A DNA stretch of 9,150 bases from Holdemanella sp. Its GTDB lineage: Bacteria; Bacillota_I; Bacilli_A; Erysipelotrichales; Erysipelotrichaceae. Position 1 is the stretch's first letter. Every line of letters starts with the position of its first letter. The translations under genes and the position numbers were made by a program. The stretch covers positions 1 to 9,150 of the forward strand of contig JABUSD010000305.1 in the NCBI GenBank assembly GCA_021442845.1. The letters run 5' to 3'. The notes below the pieces were generated by a model. It was not told the origin of the DNA and did not search any database. It saw only the letters and a program-made list of their open reading frames with translations. Positions 1 through 6,405 of the stretch are shown piece by piece.

Positions 1-405
1 ATTAGAAGATATGATATTCGTGGCAAGAAATACTTAGCATCTAATGATAAGTATTATCTTGCAGATCCTGCATTCCGAATGGCACGTCTTGGTAATCGTA
101 ATCCAGATTTTGGAAGGATTTCAGAGAATCTTGTTGCCATAGAACTATTGCGAAGAGGATATGAGGTTTATGCTGGGGTTCTTTATAAGAAGGAAATTGA
201 TTTTGTCGCTATACGAAGAAGCGAGAAAATATATATTCAGGTGTCTGAATACATTGATAATCCCGAAACCTTTGAAAGAGAATATTCTCCTTTGCTAGCG
301 ATAAAAGATGCGTATCCAAAAATAATTCTTGCAAGAACTCATCAAAAAGAATATCAATACGAAGGAATCATTATAAAGGACATTGCCGATTGGATGTGTG
401 AATAA
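1..405 (+). CDS. DUF4143-type AAA ATPase, C-terminal fragment (5' end outside window)
   Basis: The reading frame is open from base 1, so the first ATG at 79 is internal and the gene begins before the window; about 134 residues are visible, ending in TAA at 403-405. The visible part matches the C-terminal half of the large family of AAA_14/DUF4143 prokaryotic ATPases: an RRYDIRGKK stretch, then [10 protein letters not shown], an [18 protein letters not shown] helix, EIDFVA and IYIQVS, and a [14 protein letters not shown] segment. The E...EIDF...IQV arrangement resembles a PD-(D/E)XK nuclease-like core, as is often noted for this region, but catalysis is not established. The ATPase Walker motifs would lie upstream and cannot be checked. 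Family members are common accessory genes of unknown physiological role. There is no sign of damage in the visible part. Confidence 0.85.
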   Translation: MRRYDIRGKKYLASNDKYYLADPAFRMARLGNRNPDFGRISENLVAIELLRRGYEVYAGVLYKKEIDFVAIRRSEKIYIQVSEYIDNPETFEREYSPLLAIKDAYPKIILARTHQKEYQYEGIIIKDIADWMCE

Positions 406-578
406 TTCACTAGAAACAAAATGATAGATTCCGATTTGTGAGTACAATTTATGGTTTTGAAAATATACGGAAACGACATTTTCCTATCATTATGTTTTTC
501 AAGCGGTACATTTCATTTATGCAATTGGCATCAATATAACGTAGGTAAATCATCGGCTATAAGAACTTTAAAGATGCA

Positions 579-1012
579 ATGGAGTTTGCACCAAAGTGCA
601 TGTATTACACCACAGCAGGAGGAAGAAGTAAGGAAGAAATACTCAAATCCGAGGAACTGCTTGGAATCGGGTTTTCTACACAGTGCTATGAGTTTTACTA
701 ACAATGTGGTTATTTATCTTTTTTTGGCAACGAAAACTTCGGAATTGTTCCTTATGATGATTCTGGCGAGTTGAAAGGTAACTCTGTTACATACGCATTG
801 AATGATCGAACGGAGTTTGGATTACCCGAAGCATGGAAACTTTGATGATGGTTGCATGGCATATCTGGACTATAGTTCGCTAAACGAAGAGAATGAGCCG
901 TGTTGTTATTGTTGCAAATTTTACCGGTAGTGGTTATGAAGTTGTTGAGCAAAAAGCAGAAGATTTAAACAAATTTATTTTATCCTTAGTGAAAAAGCAA
1001 CTGGATGTATAG
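579..1012 (+). pseudogene. Decayed SMI1/KNR4 (SUKH)-like gene, one nonsense codon and two frameshifts
   Basis: Reading across three frames recovers one continuous protein-like sequence. Frame of 579: MEFAPKCMYYTTAGG, EEILKSEELLGIGFS, CYEFY, then an in-frame TAA at 699-701, then CGYLSFFGNE, FGIVPYDDSGELKGNSV, ALNDRTEFGLPEAW. A frame change near 837-840 leads into NFDDGCMAYLDYSSLNEENEP, and a second change near 901-905 into VVIVANFTGSGYEVVE and DLNKFILSLVKKQL, ending in TAG at 1010-1012. The order (an E...L...F.EFY helix, GYLSFFG, gap, DDG.MAYLD, then a terminal amphipathic helix) fits SMI1/KNR4/SUKH proteins, many of which are immunity proteins of polymorphic toxins. Three independent lesions argue for a dead gene rather than a sequencing slip, though read-level checks could change that. 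The start at 579 is approximate; the same frame is open from about 549. No toxin gene is recognisable beside it. Confidence 0.7.
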
Positions 1013-1057
1013 CGTTATCGAGATGGCTGTTTGCAATTTGCCGAACTGATTCTTACC

Positions 1058-1086
1058 AAACCTGATGAATCCCATCAGGTTTTCTT
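1058..1086 (+). terminator. Rho-independent terminator of the plus-strand islet
   Basis: AACCTGATG (1059-1067) pairs perfectly with CATCAGGTT (1073-1081) around a five-base loop, extended by one A-T pair, and is followed by TTTTCTT. It sits 46 bases after the remnant's stop codon and faces the rpsI terminator. Confidence 0.75.
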
Positions 1087-1095
1087 ATAATCACA

Positions 1096-1131
1096 CAAAA
1101 GAAAAAGACCACGGAATAATCCATGATCTTG
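1096..1131 (-). terminator. Rho-independent terminator of the rplM-rpsI operon
   Basis: On the minus strand AAGATCATGG, loop ATTATT, then CCGTGGTCTT form a ten-pair stem (with G-U pairs) followed by TTTCTTTT. It starts about 20 bases after the rpsI stop codon, as expected for the end of this operon. Confidence 0.85.
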
Positions 1132-1150
1132 AATCTTTCTCGTAAATCGA

Positions 1151-1552
1151 TTAACGTTTAGAGTACTGAGGTGCTCTACGAGCTGCTTTAAGACCGTATT
1201 TTTTACGTTCTTTCATACGAGAATCACGTGTAACAAATCCTGCAGCTTTTAATGCTGGACGATAGTCACTGCTTGCTTCCATTAATGCACGTGTAATTCC
1301 ATGACGCATTGCACCAGCTTGTCCAGTGTAACCACCACCATGTACATTAATTAATACATCGAACTGATCAAGAGTGTTTGTTAATTCTAAAGGTGACTTA
1401 ACAACCATTCTTAATGTTTCTAATGGAAGATATTCTTCTAAAGTTTTTCCGTTGACTTCAATGTTTCCAGTTCCTGGTCTTAAGAATACACGAGCAACAG
1501 AGCTTTTACGGCGTCCTGTACCTAAATACTGAACTAATTCTTTTTTAGCCAT
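1151..1552 (-). CDS. rpsI: 30S ribosomal protein S9 (uS9)
   Basis: This encodes a 133-residue protein of normal bacterial S9 length. S9 is part of the 30S head, where its conserved basic C-terminal tail reaches the P-site tRNA anticodon stem-loop. Visible hallmarks are the N-terminal [12 protein letters not shown] (residues 11-22), the S9 signature [19 protein letters not shown] (72-90), the [18 protein letters not shown] basic stretch, and the invariant C-terminal QYSKR. The start is supported by an AGGAGG site eight to nine bases upstream, 12 bases after the rplM stop. It is the last gene of the rplM-rpsI operon, followed by a strong terminator. It has no oddities. Confidence 0.98.
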   Translation of the reverse strand: MAKKELVQYLGTGRRKSSVARVFLRPGTGNIEVNGKTLEEYLPLETLRMVVKSPLELTNTLDQFDVLINVHGGGYTGQAGAMRHGITRALMEASSDYRPALKAAGFVTRDSRMKERKKYGLKAARRAPQYSKR

Positions 1553-1564
1553 ATTCTATTCCTC

Positions 1565-2002
1565 CTATCCTTTCACCTTAAGTTCAACAGGTTTCTGAGC
1601 TGCATGTGGGTGTTCGCTTCCAGTGTAAACAAATACATGTCCACGCTGTACATCACCTAATTTAGTGTGTGGCAACATACCTTTGATTGCTCTTTCTACC
1701 CATTCAACTGGATATTTTTCTTTCATTTCTTTTGCTGTACGAACTCTTAACCCACCATAGTATCCACTGTGGTTGTAGTATTTTTCAGTTGCATACTTGT
1801 TTCCAGTCATTACGACTTTGTCGGCATTGATAACAATTACATAATCTCCACAGTCAACATTTGGAGTATATGTAGGTTTGTTTTTACCTCTTAATACATG
1901 AGCTGCTGTAGTAGCAAGACGTCCTAAAGTCTGTCCTTCACCATCAATTACATACCATGTACGTACTACTTCGGCTGGTTTAGCCATTGTTGTTTGACGC
2001 AT
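1565..2002 (-). CDS. rplM: 50S ribosomal protein L13 (uL13)
   Basis: This encodes a 145-residue L13, the usual Firmicute length. L13 is an early-assembly protein of the large subunit that binds 23S rRNA. Visible landmarks are W16-YVIDGEGQTLGRLAT, LRGKNKPTYTPNVDCGDYVIV (residues 37-57), and the L13 signature running from AIKGMLPHTKLG to YTGSEHPHAAQKP (about 105-138). The start at MRQTTMA is preferred over the internal Met6 because an AGGAGG lies nine bases upstream and Bacillus-type L13 proteins begin with a similar MRTTPMA. It is the first gene of the rplM-rpsI unit and is preceded by its own promoter and a structured leader of about 108 bases. Confidence 0.98.
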   Translation of the reverse strand: MRQTTMAKPAEVVRTWYVIDGEGQTLGRLATTAAHVLRGKNKPTYTPNVDCGDYVIVINADKVVMTGNKYATEKYYNHSGYYGGLRVRTAKEMKEKYPVEWVERAIKGMLPHTKLGDVQRGHVFVYTGSEHPHAAQKPVELKVKG

Positions 2003-2110
2003 AATTCTTTTCCTCCTGATTTTGAGTTTACCGGGCTCATCCTCAAAGTATTTTTCATGCTTGCTTATATCAATCTATTGATTAGGTCAGGCATAGATTG
2101 CGTAAAGCCA
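2003..2110 (-). promoter_or_regulatory. L13-type ribosomal protein leader (5' UTR of rplM)
   Basis: The transcribed leader begins about seven bases after the -10 box. Two structures are visible: CAATCTAT/ATAGATTG (2071-2078 with 2093-2100, eight perfect pairs, 14-base loop) and TTTGAG/CTCAAA (2021-2026 with 2042-2047) enclosing a GATGAGCCCGGTAAA-like core just upstream of the AGGAGG. A conserved L13 leader family is known from low-GC Gram-positives and is thought to mediate feedback by L13. Position, size and a base-paired core next to the ribosome site fit it; I assign it from context and memory of the motif, not from a covariance search. Confidence 0.6.
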
Positions 2111-2116
2111 ATTAAT

Positions 2117-2145
2117 ATATTATGAGAATTAAAAAGAAAAGTCAA
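2117..2145 (-). promoter_or_regulatory. Sigma-A-type promoter of rplM-rpsI
   Basis: On the minus strand the -35 box is TTGACT (2140-2145) and the -10 box TATAAT-like TAATAT (2117-2122), separated by exactly 17 bases. The predicted start is near 2110. The -35 box contains the TGA stop codon (2142-2144) of the upstream PHP gene, so the promoter begins inside that gene. Confidence 0.8.
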
Positions 2146-2957
2146 CGAATATTTTGACTTTTCTTTAAATTTTCATAGTCGATTTTTTTGATAGAATCGA
2201 CAATTTCAATGTCGAACCTATTCAGGTAATTTACTGCTAAATCATACCATTTTGAATCCAGATCCTGTAATGAATGCGCATCCAATCCAATGATTGCCTT
2301 GCATCCTATTTTTGCTGCCAATTCCCAGAATTTTGAATATGGATATGTCTCTGTTCCTGTGCGAATGTTATGCTGTAATCCAGCACAATTTAATTCAACT
2401 GGCATATCCATTTCCTTAGCTGCCATACAGATTCTTGTAAAGCCTTCTTCAATCTTATCATTCCATTTTAAATATGGATTTCGCATAATCAATTCAGGAT
2501 GTGCAACATAAGCATACATGCCTGTGCGAATCGCTTTTTCCATGGAATTAAAATACTCTTTTACATATTTTGGCTTACAATATCCATAGTAAACACCCTT
2601 TTCATCGCTTTCCCAGAAGTGATTCCCCAGAATCAAGTAATCAATGTTCTCTTCAATACAGAAATCCAGCATCCAATCCATATATTTTTCAAAATATTCT
2701 GCTTCCATACCAAATAAGATATTGATACTTCCTTTATATTTGTTTCTTAGACTTAAAACGCTTTCCTTATAATCTCGGAACTGAAAAAAAGGCATTCGAA
2801 TATGTGGAATGAAATCAGAATCATAATTCCAGCAGGCATGATCTGAAAAACCAATCTCCTTATACCCTTGTCTAAGAGACTGCAATACAAATTCTTCATC
2901 CTTTCCATATGCATGCTGACATCGTTCTGTATGCATATGATAATTTGTCTTTCTCAT
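2142..2957 (-). CDS. PHP-domain phosphatase, histidinol-phosphatase (HisK/HisJ)-like
   Basis: This encodes 271 residues forming one PHP-domain metal-dependent phosphoesterase. The metal-binding set can be followed through the chain: H7-x-H9, D39-H40, E85 in GMEAEY, H113 in LGNHF, H153 in AHPE, and D226-x-H228 in GLDAHS. Length and motif spacing match the HisK/HisJ type of histidinol-phosphate phosphatase, which removes phosphate from L-histidinol phosphate in histidine synthesis. No his genes are nearby, so the substrate is uncertain; another small phosphate ester is possible. The ATG has GAGGGG upstream and lies nine bases after the truA stop, so it is co-transcribed with truA. Its position between truA and rplM is unusual, and its stop overlaps the rplM promoter. 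Confidence 0.85.
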   Translation of the reverse strand: MRKTNYHMHTERCQHAYGKDEEFVLQSLRQGYKEIGFSDHACWNYDSDFIPHIRMPFFQFRDYKESVLSLRNKYKGSINILFGMEAEYFEKYMDWMLDFCIEENIDYLILGNHFWESDEKGVYYGYCKPKYVKEYFNSMEKAIRTGMYAYVAHPELIMRNPYLKWNDKIEEGFTRICMAAKEMDMPVELNCAGLQHNIRTGTETYPYSKFWELAAKIGCKAIIGLDAHSLQDLDSKWYDLAVNYLNRFDIEIVDSIKKIDYENLKKSQNIR

Positions 2958-2966
2958 AAATCCCCT

Positions 2967-3698
2967 CTAATATAAAACCTCAACAAGATAAAGTCCAGCT
3001 GCATTTGCATTGTATCTGCATGCCATCTTGTCTTTCTTCTCTAAGATTTCCTTTACTTCTTCACATTCTATTTTATGTTTGCCAACTTCTAATAGTGTAG
3101 CTGTCATCATGCGAACCTGATAACGTAAAAATCCTGTCCCTTTAAATATAATACGAAACCCTTTTGTTTCCATCACAAATTCAATGGTTGTGATTGTTTT
3201 TATGCGGGGTTTTCTTTCATCAATCCGACTTGATGAAAAACTTGTAAAATCATGTGTTCCCAATAGATATTTAGAAGCTTCTTTCATCTTTTCGATATCG
3301 ATTGTATCCGGAACAAATTCTGCATATTTATATAGGAAAGGATTGTCCTTGTCAAAACTGCATACATAATCATACCGTTTATATTTTGCTGAAAAACGGG
3401 CATGAAAATCATCATTTTCCTCTTCTACCTTTACAATACGGATATCATAAGGTAGCAATGCATTAATGGCATGCTTATAGTTTTCACAAGGCATATGTAT
3501 CGTGGCATCAAAATGGAATACCTGCCCAAGGGCATGGACCTTAGCGTCCGTTCTTCCACTGGCAACCACTTCAATCGGTTCCTTATTAATTTTTGTGAGT
3601 GCTTTTTCAATGATTTCCTGTATGCCTATGGCATTGATCTGTTTTTGCCATCCCGCATAATTGGAACCATCATAGCTTACTGTACATTTATAAATCAT
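2967..3698 (-). CDS. truA: tRNA pseudouridine(38-40) synthase TruA
   Basis: This 243-residue enzyme isomerises uridines 38-40 in the anticodon stem-loop of many tRNAs to pseudouridine. The N-terminal YDGSNYAGWQ, the catalytic motif GRTDA with D51, the following K-VHALGQVFHF, the conserved tyrosine Y109 in KRYDY, and GFLRYQVRMM (189-198) are all present; length is normal. I chose the ATG at 3696-3698 over the one eight codons upstream, because it makes an ATGA overlap with the ecfT stop (typical coupled junction) and gives the standard MIYKCTVSYDG beginning. It follows ecfT as in many Firmicutes and probably depends on the ecfA1 promoter. Confidence 0.95.
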   Translation of the reverse strand: MIYKCTVSYDGSNYAGWQKQINAIGIQEIIEKALTKINKEPIEVVASGRTDAKVHALGQVFHFDATIHMPCENYKHAINALLPYDIRIVKVEEENDDFHARFSAKYKRYDYVCSFDKDNPFLYKYAEFVPDTIDIEKMKEASKYLLGTHDFTSFSSSRIDERKPRIKTITTIEFVMETKGFRIIFKGTGFLRYQVRMMTATLLEVGKHKIECEEVKEILEKKDKMACRYNANAAGLYLVEVLY

Positions 3699-4495
3699 AC
3701 GTATAACCAGATTCCAAAACATGCAGCCATGACTAGAACACTGATAAGCATCGCAACATAATCAATTGCCTGCATTTTTAATACCTTATATCGTGTACGT
3801 GTCTTATTTGGATTATATCCTCTTGCTTCCATCGCATTTGCTAACTGATCAGCTCTTTCAAAAGCGGATACAAATAGTGGAACAATCAACGAAAGTAAGG
3901 CGCTAATCTTTTCTTTTAAAGTTCCATTTTCCAAATCAACACCACGCGATGCCTGCGCATTCATAATACGCTGCGTTTCTTCAATTAATGTCGGGATAAA
4001 ACGTAGAGCAATACTGATCATCATCGCAATGATATGCGCTGGTATACCAATCTTTTCAAATGGTTTTAATAATTTTTCAATTCCTAATGTCAAATCTAAC
4101 GGTTTTGTCGTTGCGGTTAGAATTGTTGTAATCACAACCATGAAAAGTAAACGCACAACAACATATAGCGTCTGATAAATGGCATCTGAATAGATGCTGA
4201 ACCATCCAATCTTTATAAGTGGTGTTCCTGTTTTTATCACAAGCAGATTGATTACAAATAAGAACCCCATCATAAACAGCATTGGCTTCATAGCCTTTAA
4301 GGCATATCCAATCGATAGTTTTGATAGTACAAGTGCAAGAATCACAAACAGAGCGATTATTGCATATCCATAAACACCGGCTGGTACAAAGACAGAGATC
4401 ATCATGAACAGCATAATCATGATCTTTGATCTTGGATCCATCTTATGTACAACAGAATCTAATGGTAAATAGCGGCCAAGTGCAAAATTATTCAT
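3695..4495 (-). CDS. ecfT: ECF transporter transmembrane coupling protein EcfT
   Basis: This 266-residue integral membrane protein couples the two ATPases to substrate-binding S components of energy-coupling factor vitamin and metal importers. The N-terminal LDSVVHKMDPRSKI is typical of EcfT. Several hydrophobic helices follow (about 26-58, 70-88, 108-130, 150-170, 245-265). The cytoplasmic coupling helices carry the two Ala-Arg-Gly type signatures, here SRG at 183-185 (QASRGVD) and ARG at 224-226 (MEARGYN), which dock into the ATPases. The first has Ser for Ala, a mild variation. The start overlaps the end of ecfA2 by eight bases with an AGGTGA site inside ecfA2; the stop overlaps the truA start. 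No S component is in this window, so this is likely the shared module serving unlinked S components. Confidence 0.96.
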   Translation of the reverse strand: MNNFALGRYLPLDSVVHKMDPRSKIMIMLFMMISVFVPAGVYGYAIIALFVILALVLSKLSIGYALKAMKPMLFMMGFLFVINLLVIKTGTPLIKIGWFSIYSDAIYQTLYVVVRLLFMVVITTILTATTKPLDLTLGIEKLLKPFEKIGIPAHIIAMMISIALRFIPTLIEETQRIMNAQASRGVDLENGTLKEKISALLSLIVPLFVSAFERADQLANAMEARGYNPNKTRTRYKVLKMQAIDYVAMLISVLVMAACFGIWLYV

Positions 4496-5348
4496 GATTC
4501 TTCACCTGCCCTTTTATACATTCCAGTAAAGAATCAGCATCCAGAATTTCATCTGGAATCGTAAATCCTTTTTTTCTTAGTTCCAGTTTTAAACGAATAA
4601 TACCTGGTGGATTGATTCCAATATTAACCATCCATTCAGGATGTTCAAAGAATGTAGCTACATCACTTTCATGGAGAACTTTTCCATGATCCAGAACGAT
4701 GACATGATCACAATATTTCATAACATGTTCCATATCGTGTGAAACCAGAAGTACTGTCTTTCCTTCTTCTCTGTTTAGTCGCATGAACAAGCTCATCATT
4801 TCCTTTGCACCTTGCGGATCTAAACCGGCTGCAGGCTCATCTAAGACCAGCACCTTTGGATCTAAAATTAAAATACCGGCAATCGCAACTCTTCGCTTCT
4901 GTCCTCCACTCAACTCAAATGGAGATCGCACCAGAAAGGATTCATCCAGGCCTACCAATGGAAGTATCTTCTTTACAAGTGCATTGGCTTCCTGTTCAGA
5001 TACACCAAAATTTTTTGGACCAAAGGCAATATCCTTTTCAATTGTTTCTTCAAATAACTGATATTCTGGAAACTGGAATACCAGCCCTACTTCTTTACGA
5101 AGCTTTTTCACATCCTTGATTTTTAACAGTGGCTGGATATGAAATCCACATACCTCCAAAGATCCTGCAGTAGGAATCAGCAATCCATTTAGATGCTGAA
5201 CTAAAGTTGATTTTCCTGATCCAGTCTGTCCTATAATGGCTGTTACCTTCCCTTCAGGAATCGTTAAATCAATCCCTTTTAAGGCTGCATGGGCAAATGA
5301 TGTCCCTGCATTATATGTATGTTCTAGCTGATGGATTTCAATTGACAT
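4488..5348 (-). CDS. ecfA2: ECF transporter ATPase EcfA2
   Basis: This encodes an ABC-type ATPase of 286 residues, one of the two nucleotide-binding subunits of the ECF importer. Motifs: Walker A GQTGSGKST (40-48), Q-loop Q92 in VFQFPEYQLF, signature LSGGQ (146-150), Walker B VLVLDEP with D170 and E171, and H-loop H204 in VSHD. A C-terminal extension of about 70 residues is typical of the family. I use the ATG at 5346-5348 rather than the one 21 codons upstream: it yields the usual MSIEIHQLEHTY beginning and has an AGAGGTGG site about ten bases upstream. With this start it overlaps the 3' end of ecfA1 by 25 bases, consistent with translational coupling. Confidence 0.95.
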   Translation of the reverse strand: MSIEIHQLEHTYNAGTSFAHAALKGIDLTIPEGKVTAIIGQTGSGKSTLVQHLNGLLIPTAGSLEVCGFHIQPLLKIKDVKKLRKEVGLVFQFPEYQLFEETIEKDIAFGPKNFGVSEQEANALVKKILPLVGLDESFLVRSPFELSGGQKRRVAIAGILILDPKVLVLDEPAAGLDPQGAKEMMSLFMRLNREEGKTVLLVSHDMEHVMKYCDHVIVLDHGKVLHESDVATFFEHPEWMVNIGINPPGIIRLKLELRKKGFTIPDEILDADSLLECIKGQVKNHE

Positions 5349-6151
5349 AACTGTTCCACCACCTCTTCTAATGTACATACCTCTTCCTTGATCAATCCTT
5401 CTTCTTTGCATTTTTTTGAGAATTCCAAGGCGAAAGGCAATTCCAATTTCATTTCTTTTAATTTCTTTTCTTCTTTAAAGATATCTTTAGGAGAACCTTC
5501 CATAGCAATTCTACCTTTATTTAATACGATCACGTGTTCGCTTTGAGCAACTTCTTCCATGTCGTGTGTTATCGATAAAATCGTAATGTTCTTTTCATCA
5601 TGTAATTTTTGAATCTGTCTATTAATGCTAGCTTTCCCCTGAGGATCTAACATACTTGTTGATTCATCAAAGATGATGATGTCTGGTTCCATCGCTAAGA
5701 TACCAGCAATCGCAACTCTTTGTTTCTGCCCGCCAGATAGTCTTGTTGGTTCACTATTTAAAAAATCCTGCATATTTACACGCGATGCAACATCTTCGAT
5801 GATTGTCTGCATATCTTCCTGAGGAATGCAGTGATTTTCAAGCCCAAAGGCAATATCATCAGCTACTGTAGAACCGATAAACTGGTTGTCTGGATTCTGA
5901 AATACGATACCTACATTAGAACGGATATCATAAACGTTCTTTTCATTCAGTTCCTGTCCCATAATCACAACTTTTCCATTCTTTGCTTCTAACAAACCAA
6001 TCAGAAGCTTTGCGACTGTACTCTTACCAGACCCATTGTGTCCAACAATAGTTACATAGTTTCCCTTTTCAATAGAAAAAGAGATATCCTTTATGACATC
6101 TACCTGACCATCATAGGAGAAAGTTAAATTGGATACTTCTATTGCGTTCAT
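5324..6151 (-). CDS. ecfA1: ECF transporter ATPase EcfA1
   Basis: This encodes a 275-residue ABC ATPase that pairs with EcfA2 and drives EcfT. Motifs: Walker A GHNGSGKST (37-45), Q85 in VFQNPDNQFIGSTV, signature LSGGQ (138-142), Walker B IIIFDE with D162 and E163 followed by STSMLDP, and H196 in ITHD. The FDEST Walker B and QNPDNQF Q-loop distinguish EcfA1 from EcfA2. The start at 6149-6151 gives the family-typical MNAIEVSNLTFSY; the ATG seven codons upstream would fall between the promoter and the site and is less likely. The ribosome site is modest (AAAGAG). It is the first gene of ecfA1-ecfA2-ecfT-truA-PHP and has its own promoter, 25 bases from the insertion sequence's target duplication. 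Confidence 0.96.
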   Translation of the reverse strand: MNAIEVSNLTFSYDGQVDVIKDISFSIEKGNYVTIVGHNGSGKSTVAKLLIGLLEAKNGKVVIMGQELNEKNVYDIRSNVGIVFQNPDNQFIGSTVADDIAFGLENHCIPQEDMQTIIEDVASRVNMQDFLNSEPTRLSGGQKQRVAIAGILAMEPDIIIFDESTSMLDPQGKASINRQIQKLHDEKNITILSITHDMEEVAQSEHVIVLNKGRIAMEGSPKDIFKEEKKLKEMKLELPFALEFSKKCKEEGLIKEEVCTLEEVVEQLCQLKSIS

Positions 6152-6180
6152 CTTATCAACTCTTTTCCACAAGTGGTAAT

Positions 6181-6209
6181 ATTATAGCGCAAAAAAGAAT
6201 GCATGTAAA
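6181..6209 (-). promoter_or_regulatory. Sigma-A-type promoter of the ecfA1 operon
   Basis: On the minus strand TTTACA (6204-6209) and a perfect TATAAT (6181-6186) are separated by 17 bases. Transcription would start near 6174, giving a leader of about 20 bases. The insertion sequence ends upstream at 6242, so the promoter is intact. Confidence 0.8.
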
Positions 6210-6212
6210 AAG

Positions 6213-6233
6213 AAAAAACCAGGGTTTAATCAA
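6213..6233 (-). terminator. Distal half of the ancestral trmR-operon terminator, split by the IS
   Basis: On the minus strand ACCCTGGT (6218-6225) followed by TTTTTC is the descending arm and T-tract of a terminator whose other arm, ACCAGGGT, is 1.8 kb away at 8054-8061. Removing the element and one target copy brings the arms together with an internal TTAA/TTAA pairing and a short loop. As it stands this half cannot fold with its partner. Confidence 0.8.
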
Positions 6234-6241
6234 AGTTAACA
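6234..6241. repeat. Left 8-bp target-site duplication of the ISL3 element
   Basis: AGTTAACA here is identical to 8047-8054. Flanking bases differ on both sides, so the repeat is exactly eight bases, the length expected for ISL3-family transposition. Confidence 0.9.
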
Positions 6242-6263
6242 GCGTATCCAAATTTTTTACGGG
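6242..6263 (+). repeat. Left terminal inverted repeat of the IS
   Basis: The sequence matches the inward-read right end with mismatches at four of 22 positions; the shared pattern is GnGTAnCCAAATnnTTTACGGG. The first TTACGGG begins 15 bases from the tip, exactly as at the other end. Confidence 0.85.
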
Positions 6264-6347
6264 GCGATTTTTTACGGGTGACTTTACGGGTCTAGGTTCA
6301 ATCTCAACTTTACGGGGCAATTCTGCCCTTTTTTTTAACTTTACGGG
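6257..6347 (+). repeat. Left cluster of five TTACGGG motifs
   Basis: Direct copies lie at 6257-6263, 6272-6278, 6284-6290, 6310-6316 and 6341-6347, several within a longer ACTTTACGGG. Copies 2 and 3 are 12 bases apart, as are the corresponding copies at the right end. They are probably transposase binding sites; the innermost lies just upstream of the presumed transposase promoter region. Confidence 0.8.
6315..6336 (+). terminator. Short terminator in the left end of the IS, upstream of the transposase
   Basis: GGGCA (6315-6319), loop ATTC, TGCCC (6324-6328) is followed by eight T residues. Placed before the transposase, it would stop transcription entering from outside the element, a common way for insertion sequences to limit activation by host promoters. 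Confidence 0.65.
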
Positions 6348-6405
6348 TTTCCGTTCATGGATGTCCAGGTATTATATTTACAGGCCTCTTCTATGGAGGA
6401 AAAAC

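Larger units (their letters stand above)
406..1095. other. Region with no intact gene: gene remnants and a terminator
   Basis: Apart from the SUKH-like remnant and the terminator at 1058-1086, I see nothing convincing here. Bases 406-548 hold only short open stretches with no ribosome binding site or recognisable domain. The apparent 107-residue reading frame at 451-774 is mostly out of frame with the SUKH remnant and is not a gene. The stretch looks like decaying accessory DNA next to the end of the conserved rpsI operon. Confidence 0.6.

Noticed and set aside
406..548. A short open stretch (about 42 codons, ending RYISFMQLASI) that might be another gene remnant
   Set aside because: No start codon near its beginning, no recognisable family and too short to judge.
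451..774. A 107-codon plus-strand reading frame
   Set aside because: It lies mostly out of frame with the SUKH-like remnant, has no ribosome site, and its translation resembles no protein; it is a chance frame over a pseudogene.
3699..3722. Eight-residue longer start for TruA
   Set aside because: The ATGA overlap with ecfT and the typical MIYKCTVSYDG beginning favour 3698.
4783..5119. Two plus-strand reading frames opposite ecfA2
   Set aside because: They are antisense shadows of a well-conserved ATPase gene and lack ribosome sites.
5349..5411. Twenty-one-residue longer start for EcfA2
   Set aside because: The extension is an arginine/glycine-rich stretch read out of frame from ecfA1; the ATG at 5346-5348 has an AGAGGTGG site and standard N-terminus.
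6152..6241. A vitamin riboswitch in front of ecfA1
   Set aside because: Only about 20 bases lie between the predicted start of transcription and the ATG, which is too short for a riboswitch.
6257..6347. TTACGGG repeats as a possible CRISPR array
   Set aside because: The repeats are only seven to ten bases, spacing is irregular and 5-24 bases, and they are tied to insertion-sequence ends.
6348..6375. Transposase promoter (TTTCCG ... TATTAT at 6370-6375)
   Set aside because: The -10 is plausible but the -35 is poor and spacing is 16; too weak to list as a feature.
6142..6405. N-terminal extension of the transposase reading frame
   Set aside because: It would begin inside ecfA1 and outside the element; the start at 6406 has a clear GGAGGA site and gives the family-typical beginning.
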